DNA from: Crocinitomicaceae bacterium
GTDB taxonomy: Bacteria; Bacteroidota; Bacteroidia; Flavobacteriales_G; Salibacteraceae
DNA: 5,580 bases
Reading direction: 5' to 3'
Assembly: GCA_018623405.1 (NCBI GenBank)
Contig: JAAZVO010000189.1
Location: 1-5,580, forward strand
Below, piece after piece: positions 1 through 5,311 of this stretch (positions are counted from its first letter, which is position 1; the number at the start of each line of letters is the position of its first letter). The position numbers were made by a program, and so were the translations under genes. The notes under the pieces are model-generated. The model made no database searches and was not told the DNA's origin. It saw only the letters and a program-made list of their open reading frames with translations.

Positions 1-1546
1 ACTTAAAGAAGGTTTGATTGATGAGAAAGAAGCTTTATTGCAAATTGAACCAAATAAGTTAAACGAACTTCTTCACCCTGTTTTTGACCCTAAAGCCATA
101 AAAAGAGCAACCAAATTAGGTCAAGGTTTACCCGCATCTCCGGGTGCTGCTACAGGTCAAATCGTGTTTTTTGCCGATGAGGCTGAAAAGTACAGATGCT
201 CTATTCTTGTGAGAATTGAAACTTCTCCTGAAGACCTCGAAGGAATGAACATTGCTAAAGGTATTTTAACTGCAAGAGGTGGTATGACATCACACGCTGC
301 AGTAGTAGCAAGAGGAATGGGTAAATGCTGTATTTCAGGTGCAGGCTCCTTAAAAGTGGATTACAAAAGACGAAATTTGCTAATTGATGGCAAAGAGTTT
401 CACGAAGGTGATTGGATTTCTTTAAATGGCTCTACCGGAAATATTTTTGAAGGAAAAGTTGCTACTAAAGAACCTGAATTAAGTGGAGATTTCGCTGAGT
501 TAATGGACTTATCTGAAAAGTACTCAAGAATGCATGTACGATCAAATGCAGATAACCCAAAAGATGCTGCCGTAGCCAGAAATTTTGGAGCAAAAGGTAT
601 TGGTTTAACAAGAACAGAGCACATGTTTTTTGAGGTGGATAGAATTAAAGCCATGCGCGAAATGATTCTTTCTGATACTGTAAAAGGCAGAAAAAATGCG
701 CTTGAAGACTTACTGCCAATGCAAAGAGAAGACTTTGAAGGAATCTTCAGAGAAATGAAAGACCTACCTGTTACCATTAGGCTACTAGACCCACCATTGC
801 ATGAGTTTGTGCCTCACCAATTGGCAACCCAAAAAGATTTAGCTGAAGAAATGGATATTTCTTTAGGAGCTGTAAAAGCTAAAGTGGCCGAATTGGAAGA
901 GTTTAACCCAATGCTAGGCCATAGAGGTTGTAGGTTAGGAAATACCTATCCTGAAATTACCGAAATGCAAACCAGAGCCATTATTGAGGCTGCTTTAAAC
1001 TTAAAAGAAGAAGGCATTATCGCGAAACCAGAAATAATGATTCCATTAGTTGGAACTTTCGAAGAGTTTGTTGCTCAAGAAGAAATCATTAGAAAAACAG
1101 CCAACAAGGTATTTAAAGAGTATAATGATACTTGTGAATTTAAAGTAGGAACCATGATAGAAATTCCTCGTGCAGCATTAACTGCAAATAAAATTGCAGA
1201 GTACGCAGATTTCTTCTCTTTTGGTACAAATGACCTTACTCAAATGACTTACGGCTACTCTAGAGATGATGCAGGCAAATTCTTGCCTATTTACCTTGAA
1301 AAACGAATTTTAAAAGTAGATCCTTTTGAGGTGTTAGACCAAGAAGGGGTTGGCCAATTGGTAAAAATGGCAGCTACCAACGGTAGGGCTGTAAAACCAA
1401 ACCTAAAAGTGGGTATTTGTGGTGAACACGGTGGGGAACCAAGCTCTGTAGAGTTTTGTGATTCTATTGGCTTAAACTATGTAAGTTGCTCACCATATAG
1501 AGTTCCAATTGCTAGGATTGCAGCTGCACAAGCCGCTCTAAAATAG
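1..1546 (+). CDS. ppdK: Pyruvate, phosphate dikinase, C-terminal part (5' end outside the window)
   Basis: The frame is open from the first complete codon (bases 2-4) to TAA at 1544-1546, giving 514 visible codons of a family usually about 870-910 residues long; the ATP-grasp N-terminus lies upstream. The enzyme interconverts pyruvate + ATP + Pi and PEP + AMP + PPi in the cytosol. Seen, numbering from base 2: the swivelling phosphohistidine domain at about 40-150, with GGMTSHAAVVARGMG and carrier His98 (bases 293-295); then the PEP/pyruvate TIM barrel to the end. The barrel carries GLTRTEHMFF (Arg204), RLLDPPLHEFVPH (Arg260), MIEIPRAAL (Glu387), GTNDLTQ (Asn410-Asp411) and GICGEHGG (Cys473). 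These match, with near-identical spacing, the known Arg561/Arg617/Glu745/Asn768/Asp769/Cys831 set of the Clostridium symbiosum enzyme. The TTG at base 14 is an internal Leu codon, not a start. The enzyme looks catalytically intact. In a heterotroph it may run towards gluconeogenesis or PPi-linked glycolysis; the sequence does not say which. Confidence 0.97.
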   Translation, partial: LKEGLIDEKEALLQIEPNKLNELLHPVFDPKAIKRATKLGQGLPASPGAATGQIVFFADEAEKYRCSILVRIETSPEDLEGMNIAKGILTARGGMTSHAAVVARGMGKCCISGAGSLKVDYKRRNLLIDGKEFHEGDWISLNGSTGNIFEGKVATKEPELSGDFAELMDLSEKYSRMHVRSNADNPKDAAVARNFGAKGIGLTRTEHMFFEVDRIKAMREMILSDTVKGRKNALEDLLPMQREDFEGIFREMKDLPVTIRLLDPPLHEFVPHQLATQKDLAEEMDISLGAVKAKVAELEEFNPMLGHRGCRLGNTYPEITEMQTRAIIEAALNLKEEGIIAKPEIMIPLVGTFEEFVAQEEIIRKTANKVFKEYNDTCEFKVGTMIEIPRAALTANKIAEYADFFSFGTNDLTQMTYGYSRDDAGKFLPIYLEKRILKVDPFEVLDQEGVGQLVKMAATNGRAVKPNLKVGICGEHGGEPSSVEFCDSIGLNYVSCSPYRVPIARIAAAQAALK

Positions 1547-1571
1547 ATATATCTAATATTTTACTACTTTC

Positions 1572-1599
1572 AAAGGCCTGAATAATCAGGCCTTTTTTT
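1572..1599 (+). terminator. Intrinsic terminator of ppdK
   Basis: A perfect 10-bp stem (AAAGGCCTGA at 1572-1581 with TCAGGCCTTT at 1586-1595) closes a 4-base ATAA loop, and a run of seven T (1593-1599) overlaps the 3' arm. It lies 25 bases after the ppdK stop and has the classic rho-independent form. The T-run ends directly at the ATG of the next gene, so the element also forms that gene's immediate upstream region. Confidence 0.9.
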
Positions 1600-2022
1600 A
1601 TGAATCAAAGAATAGCCCAATTTGCTTTAGTTGTAAAAGATTACGACGAAGCCATTGCTTTTTATACCCAAAAACTACAATTTCAACTCATTGAAGACAC
1701 CAAACTTTCTGAAGAAAAAAGATGGGTAGTTATTGCGCCTCCCGGAGCAAAAGAATGCTGTATATTATTAGCGAAAGTTGCAAATGAAAAGCAAGAGAAA
1801 GCCATAGGAAATCAAACAGGTGGAAGAGTTTTCTTATTCCTCCATACCGATGATTTTTGGAGAGATTATAACAACATGGTGGCTCAAAACATTGAATTTG
1901 TTAGACCTCCTCAAGAATTTGATTACGGAACTGTTGCGGTGTTTAAAGACCTCTATGGAAACCTTTGGGATTTTATTCAACCCAATGAGCAAAATAAGGC
2001 TTATGCCTTTTTCCTAAAATAA
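1600..2022 (+). CDS. VOC superfamily (glyoxalase/bleomycin resistance/dioxygenase fold) protein
   Basis: This 140-residue single-module vicinal-oxygen-chelate protein has an N-terminal strand-helix unit IAQFALVVKDYDEAIAFYT (5-23), a middle strand RWVVIAPPG (41-49), RVFLFLHTDDFWRDY (76-90) and the closing GTVAVFKDLYGNLWDFIQP (110-128). This is the usual one-domain VOC length; such proteins often pair to form the active site. Potential metal-ligand positions read Gln7, His82 and Asp124, where classic glyoxalases use His/Gln/Glu, so metal binding is uncertain. No substrate can be assigned. The start is forced: an in-frame TGA lies at 1579-1581, only ATA and ATC lie between it and ATG 1600, and the next Met is residue 93. 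There is no ribosome binding site, because the seven bases before the ATG are the terminator T-run. The last residues after IQPN are a short tail encoded by a small hairpin. Confidence 0.9.
   Translation: MNQRIAQFALVVKDYDEAIAFYTQKLQFQLIEDTKLSEEKRWVVIAPPGAKECCILLAKVANEKQEKAIGNQTGGRVFLFLHTDDFWRDYNNMVAQNIEFVRPPQEFDYGTVAVFKDLYGNLWDFIQPNEQNKAYAFFLK
1996..2012 (+). terminator. Possible weak intrinsic terminator inside the 3' end of the VOC gene
   Basis: A 5-bp stem AAGGC (1996-2000) and GCCTT (2005-2009) with a TTAT loop is followed by T bases to 2012. It lies in the last codons of the VOC gene, upstream of its TAA at 2020-2022. The stem is short, so termination would be partial at best; chance occurrence is a real alternative. 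Confidence 0.3.
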
Positions 2023-2055
2023 AATTTACTATCTCTGCCTACCAAAATTTTTCAC

Positions 2056-4206
2056 ATGCAATTCATTTCAAAAATCTCAATTGCTGCAGTAGTATCAGCC
2101 CTTACTTTTTCAGCTTGTCAAAATAATTCAAACGAAATGCCTAAAGAAGAACCTCAAGAAACAACAAACATCCTCTTACAAGAATGGGAAGGCCCTTACG
2201 GCGGAGTGCCTGCCTTCGATAAAATGGAAGTTAAGGATATAAAACCTGCTGTTTTAAAAGCAATGGAAATAAGGTTGGCAGAGATTGATGAAATTGCCAA
2301 CAACCCCGAACCTGCAACCTTTGAGAATACCATTGTAGCATTGGAAAAAGGAGGTAAAGAATTGAAAAGAGTTTACGCCTACTATGGCATTTTTAGCGCC
2401 AATTTATCTTCTCCCGAATTTAGGGAAATTCAGGCTGAACTAGCGCCTAAGTTCTCAGAGTTTCGATCTAAAATTCAACAAAACGAAAAACTGTTTAACA
2501 GAATTAAAAACGTGTATGAAAATGCACAAGAAAATCCACTCGACTCTGAAGAGCAAAGAACCATTGAGTTAACTTACCAAGAGTATGAAATGAATGGGGC
2601 AAACCTTGATGCTGAAAGCAAGGCCAAGTACGCTGAAATCAATAAGCAGCTTTCTTCTTTGTACACCAAGTTTTCTAACAATGTGTTGCACGATGAAGAA
2701 AACTATGTAACCTACATAAACCAAGATCAATTGGGTGGAATACCTGATGCATTTATAAAATCAGCTGCAGCTATTGCTAAAAGCAAAGGAAAAGAGGGCA
2801 TGTATGCCATCACCAATACGCGATCCTCAATGGATCCATTCCTCACCTACTCTACTGAGCGTGAGTTAAGAAAACAAGTATGGACCAATTACTACTCACG
2901 TGGAGACAACAACGACGAGTACGACAACAAGAAAATTATTGAGGATATCTTAAAGCTAAGAAGAGAGAAAGTTGAAATACTAGGTTATAAAAACTACGCA
3001 GATTGGAGATTACAAGACCGCATGGCCAAAAACCCAGACAATGCTATGGAACTCATGATGAAGGTTTGGCCGGCAGCCATTGCCCGTGTAGATGAAGAAG
3101 TAGCAGATATGCAAGCCCTTGCTAATGAGCTTGGTGATGATATTACCATTGAGCCATGGGATTACCGCTACTATGCAGAGAAAGTAAGAAAGAAAAAGTA
3201 CGACTTAAACTCAGAAGAAGTAAAACAATACTTACAGTTAGATAAATTAACGGAAGCCATGTTTTTTGTGGCTGGTGAACTCTTCAACTATGATTTTAAG
3301 CCAGTTCCGGAAGGAAGTGTTCCTGTTTTTCATGAAGATGTAAAAGTGTGGGAAGTAACTAATAAGGAAAGCGGAAAAAATGTAGGTCTTTGGTATTTAG
3401 ACCCTTATGCAAGAGAAGGAAAACGCTCAGGGGCATGGGCTACTACGTACAGAGATTATTCAAATATTGATGTAGAAACCAATGTGTTAGGTTCAAACAA
3501 TTCAAACTTTGTAAAACCTGCTCCGGGCGAAGCGCTGTTGGTTTCATGGGATGATGCTATCACCTTTTTTCATGAGTTTGGTCATGCCCTTCACTTCTTT
3601 TCAGCTAACGTAAAATACCCAACTTTAAATGGTGGTGTTAGAGATTACACAGAATTTCAATCTCAATTGTTAGAGCGTTGGTTATCTACCGATGAAGTGA
3701 TCAATAACTATTTGGTGCACTACAAAACAGGAGAGCCTATGCCTGCAGAATTAGTGGCAAAAATCAAAAAAACGTCAACGTTTAATCAAGGTTTTGCCAC
3801 TACTGAATATTTAGCTTCGGCTATTATGGATATGAAGTTACACCTGGCAGACCCAAGCACTATTGACATGAATACGTTTGAAAAAGAAACGCTTGCTGAA
3901 ATGAATATGCCCAAAGAATTACCCATGAGGCATAGAACTCCACATTTTGGTCACGTGTTTTCAGGAGAGGGTTATGCCACCGCCTATTATGGCTACTTGT
4001 GGGCTGAAGTATTAACCTCTGATGCTGCAGAAGCCTTTGCTGAAGCTCCCGGTGGTTTTTATGATAAAGAATTAGCTGAAAAATGCATGAAGTATTTGTT
4101 TGCTCCTCGTAACGCCATTGACCCCGCTGAAGCATACAGAATGTTTAGAGGAAGAGATGCTAAGGTTGAAGCCTTGATGAGAGACAGAGGGTTTCCGGTG
4201 AAATAA
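2056..4206 (+). CDS. dcp: M3 family zinc metallopeptidase, dipeptidyl carboxypeptidase (Dcp)-like lipoprotein
   Basis: This 716-residue protein is about the usual length of Dcp-type M3 oligopeptidases, which remove C-terminal dipeptides from short peptides. The N-terminus is a lipoprotein signal: Lys6, a hydrophobic stretch 7-19, then F18-S-A-C21, with Cys21 as the predicted lipidated residue followed by a polar linker. It is therefore expected in the envelope, probably anchored and facing the periplasm; the side of the outer membrane is not certain. A long helical N-domain (about 35-300) precedes the catalytic domain. Zinc motif HEFGH is at 506-510 (bases 3571-3585), catalytic Glu507, and the third ligand is probably Glu533 in DYTEFQSQLLERW. 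The substrate-site region HFGHVFSGEGYATAYYGYLWAEVL and the terminal FRGRDAKVEALMRDRGF are typical of the family. The distance from the second His to Glu533 is 23 residues, against 25 in thimet oligopeptidase, and the usual EFPSQ reads EFQSQ. ATG 2056 is favoured because it begins the signal peptide. It lies 33 bases after the VOC gene, with no Shine-Dalgarno or clear promoter seen. Confidence 0.95.
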   Translation: MQFISKISIAAVVSALTFSACQNNSNEMPKEEPQETTNILLQEWEGPYGGVPAFDKMEVKDIKPAVLKAMEIRLAEIDEIANNPEPATFENTIVALEKGGKELKRVYAYYGIFSANLSSPEFREIQAELAPKFSEFRSKIQQNEKLFNRIKNVYENAQENPLDSEEQRTIELTYQEYEMNGANLDAESKAKYAEINKQLSSLYTKFSNNVLHDEENYVTYINQDQLGGIPDAFIKSAAAIAKSKGKEGMYAITNTRSSMDPFLTYSTERELRKQVWTNYYSRGDNNDEYDNKKIIEDILKLRREKVEILGYKNYADWRLQDRMAKNPDNAMELMMKVWPAAIARVDEEVADMQALANELGDDITIEPWDYRYYAEKVRKKKYDLNSEEVKQYLQLDKLTEAMFFVAGELFNYDFKPVPEGSVPVFHEDVKVWEVTNKESGKNVGLWYLDPYAREGKRSGAWATTYRDYSNIDVETNVLGSNNSNFVKPAPGEALLVSWDDAITFFHEFGHALHFFSANVKYPTLNGGVRDYTEFQSQLLERWLSTDEVINNYLVHYKTGEPMPAELVAKIKKTSTFNQGFATTEYLASAIMDMKLHLADPSTIDMNTFEKETLAEMNMPKELPMRHRTPHFGHVFSGEGYATAYYGYLWAEVLTSDAAEAFAEAPGGFYDKELAEKCMKYLFAPRNAIDPAEAYRMFRGRDAKVEALMRDRGFPVK

Positions 4207-4247
4207 TTATATTACAGGAAGTAGGTATTGTTTTTTAAATAAGATAT

Positions 4248-4643
4248 ATGGAAATTCCCAAGTTTCACGAAACCTTTATGCCAATTCTAAAAACTTTAGA
4301 AAATGGAGATACCATCTATTATAGAGACATGATTAAGTCAGTAATAACAAATTTTTATTCTGATTTATCAAAAGAGCAACTTGAGCAAAAGACAAAAAGC
4401 GGAGATGTTTTAATTCATAACAGAATTGCATGGGGAAAGTCATATTTAAAAAAGGGTGGTTTTATTGAGTTCCCAAAAAGAGGGATGGTAAAAATCACTA
4501 ATAAGGGCAAAGAAGCCGTTAACTCAAACCTTTCGCTTAATGATGTTCAAAATGCAGATAGCTTTTTAAAATTTTACAACCCGGAAAAATCTAATGAAAA
4601 TAAAACTCCCGATAAGATAAAAAATGCTTCACCTCAAGACTAA
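4248..4643 (+). CDS. N-terminal fragment of Mrr: winged-helix DNA-recognition domain
   Basis: This fragment encodes 131 residues. MEIPKFHETFMPILKTL at the N-terminus is the characteristic opening of Mrr proteins, which supports ATG 4248. The winged helix ends with NRIAWGKSYLKKGGFIEFP (about 63-81), then KRGMVKITNKGKEAV, the recognition helix and wing typical of the Mrr N-terminal domain. Residues 92-131 are a polar, Asn/Lys-rich linker. If translated alone it could still bind DNA but has no nuclease residues. There is no Shine-Dalgarno; the 41-base gap after the peptidase gene is AT-rich and shows no convincing promoter, so transcription may come from the peptidase operon or from a weak promoter I cannot recognise. 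Confidence 0.75.
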   Translation: MEIPKFHETFMPILKTLENGDTIYYRDMIKSVITNFYSDLSKEQLEQKTKSGDVLIHNRIAWGKSYLKKGGFIEFPKRGMVKITNKGKEAVNSNLSLNDVQNADSFLKFYNPEKSNENKTPDKIKNASPQD

Positions 4644-4688
4644 ATTGATGAAGGATTTGAAATAATTGAAGAACAAGTCAAAAATGAG

Positions 4689-5129
4689 TTGCTTGAAAAA
4701 TTAAAAACAATCGATCCATTTTATTTTGAGAAGGTTATATTAATTCTACTAAAAAAAATGGGGTATGGTGACTTTATCGAAACTTCAAAAACGGGAGATG
4801 GAGGAATTGATGGAATAATAAATGAAGATAAGCTTGGATTGGATAAAATTTATATCCAAGCTAAAAGATATGGGGAAAACAGAGTCAGAGAGAAAGATAT
4901 TAGAAACTTTATTGGTGCAATGAGCGGAGATACCCAAAAAGGAGTTTTTGTGACTACATCAGATTTTGATAATGGAGCAATTGAAAAAGCTAATAATGCT
5001 CATCATACAATTATTCTAATCAATGGAATGAAGTTAGTTGATTTAATGCATGATTTTAATGTTGGAATTCAAGTTAAATCAACTTATGAGGTAAAGGAAT
5101 TAGACTTAGACTTTTTCGAAGAAACTTAA
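4689..5129 (+). CDS. C-terminal fragment of Mrr: PD-(D/E)XK-type nuclease domain
   Basis: This 146-residue stretch holds the complete Mrr catalytic core: DPFYFEKVILILLKKMGYG (helix packing on the core), TGDGGIDGIINEDKLGLDK (catalytic Asp), IYIQAKRYG (QxK), RNFIGAMSGDTQKGVFVTT (the family's conserved IxxFxGA...KGVFxTTS block) and a final TIILINGMKLVDLM. No motif residue is missing. There is no good independent start. Candidates are TTG 4689, ATT 4644 right after the upstream stop, or ATG 4758, which would cut into the first helix of the domain. The ATGs at 4648 and 4684 are in another frame. Translation therefore probably depends on readthrough of, or re-initiation after, the TAA at 4641. The intact motifs mean either that the interruption is recent or that this part is still expressed. 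Confidence 0.65.
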   Translation: MLEKLKTIDPFYFEKVILILLKKMGYGDFIETSKTGDGGIDGIINEDKLGLDKIYIQAKRYGENRVREKDIRNFIGAMSGDTQKGVFVTTSDFDNGAIEKANNAHHTIILINGMKLVDLMHDFNVGIQVKSTYEVKELDLDFFEET

Positions 5130-5131
5130 TC

Positions 5132-5158
5132 TTAACCCTTCGACAGGCTCAGGGTAAG
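5132..5158. repeat. Interspersed-repeat-like imperfect palindrome (CCTTCGACAGGCTCAGG type)
   Basis: Three bases after the mrr stop lies CCCTTCGACAGGCTCAGGG (5136-5154). The outer arms ACCCT (5135-5139) and AGGGT (5151-5155) pair, and GA (5142-5143) can pair with TC (5149-5150) across a 2-base bulge, giving a small folded hairpin. From memory, closely similar sequences occur as short intergenic repeats in many Bacteroidota and some other genomes. Only one copy is present here, so repeat status cannot be shown from the window. Confidence 0.5.
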
Positions 5159-5168
5159 GAATAAAAGG

Positions 5169-5182
5169 TTTATTATAATAAA
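5169..5182. repeat. 14-bp perfect AT palindrome
   Basis: TTTATTATAATAAA is identical to its own reverse complement. It lies between the interspersed-repeat-like element and the convergent terminator. It could be a chance product of AT-rich intergenic sequence, a cruciform site or a protein-binding site; nothing in the window decides. Confidence 0.4.
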
Positions 5183-5204
5183 AAAGGAAAGCGTTTCCAC
5201 TTTT
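5181..5204. terminator. Probable bidirectional terminator between mrr and clpB
   Basis: The stem GGAAA (5186-5190) and TTTCC (5194-5198) with a GCG loop is flanked on the left by an A-run (5180-5185) and on the right by TTTT (5201-5204). Read on the plus strand it gives hairpin then T-run for mrr; read on the minus strand it gives hairpin then U-run for clpB. The stem is short (5 bp, extendable through mismatches), so efficiency is uncertain, but the position between convergent genes fits. Confidence 0.55.
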
Positions 5205-5220
5205 CTCTTTCATCATTGTT

Positions 5221-5311
5221 CCTTTGTCCTTTGTCCTTTGTCCTTTATCTTTCGTCTTTTCTCCTTTCTCCTTTCTCCTTTCTCCTTCCTCCTTCCTCCT
5301 TATTCTCCCTA
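5221..5311. repeat. Heptanucleotide tandem repeat (13 consecutive 7-base units, pyrimidine-rich on plus strand)
   Basis: The stretch divides into 7-base units without gaps: CCTTTGT x3, CCTTTAT, CTTTCGT, CTTTTCT, CCTTTCT x3, CCTTCCT x2, CCTTATT and CTCCCTA. The last unit contains the complement of the clpB stop codon (5309-5311). Bases 5255-5301 are unbroken pyrimidine (47 bases). Variants are grouped in blocks of identical units, as expected from replication slippage. On the minus strand the clpB 3' untranslated region would be purine-rich AGAAAGG/AGGAAGG repeats. There is no coding evidence: the open frame seen across it on the plus strand has low-complexity Ser/Phe/Leu composition and continues antisense into clpB. 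Confidence 0.85.

Larger units (their letters stand above)
4248..5129 (+). pseudogene. mrr: Mrr-type (type IV) restriction endonuclease, interrupted by one in-frame TAA
   Basis: Reading straight through gives 293 codons with a single stop, TAA at codon 132 (4641-4643). About 300 residues is the normal length for Mrr (E. coli Mrr is 304). Order: Mrr N-terminal winged-helix domain (1-90), variable linker (about 91-131), a helical segment after the stop (IDEGFEIIEEQVKNELLEKL), then the Mrr catalytic domain (about 155-280) with GDGGIDG (Asp184, Asp188) and QAK (Gln204, Lys206), the PD-(D/E)XK variant of this family. The region just after the TAA matches the linker expected between the two Mrr domains, so the halves were one gene; a single A-to-T change of an AAA (Lys) codon would make this TAA. 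Family knowledge: Mrr proteins cut DNA carrying foreign methylation, acting alone. The gene is more AT-rich than its neighbours, which suggests acquisition. A sequencing error at 4641 is the main alternative to true inactivation. Confidence 0.85.

Noticed and set aside
14..16. TTG as a start codon for the ppdK segment
   Set aside because: The frame continues upstream to the window edge and the upstream residues fit the family, so the TTG is an internal Leu.
400..777. 125-codon open frame on the minus strand inside ppdK
   Set aside because: It lies fully antisense to a strongly conserved enzyme and its translation resembles no family.
1820..2017. 65-codon plus-strand frame inside the VOC gene
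   Set aside because: It is a shifted-frame shadow of the conserved VOC coding sequence.
3860..4135. 91-codon minus-strand frame inside the M3 peptidase gene
   Set aside because: It is antisense to conserved catalytic-domain sequence, with biased, unrecognisable composition (Gln/His-rich).
4207..4247. Bacteroidota-type promoter (TTG / TAnnTTTG) before mrr
   Set aside because: The gap is AT-rich, but no pair of elements with acceptable spacing and match is present.
4648..4665. Re-initiation of the Mrr C-terminal half at the ATG overlapping the linker
   Set aside because: This ATG is in a different frame and meets a stop after five codons, so it cannot produce the nuclease domain.
5221..5311. 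CRISPR array
   Set aside because: The repeats are 7-base units in direct tandem with no spacers, and no cas gene is present.
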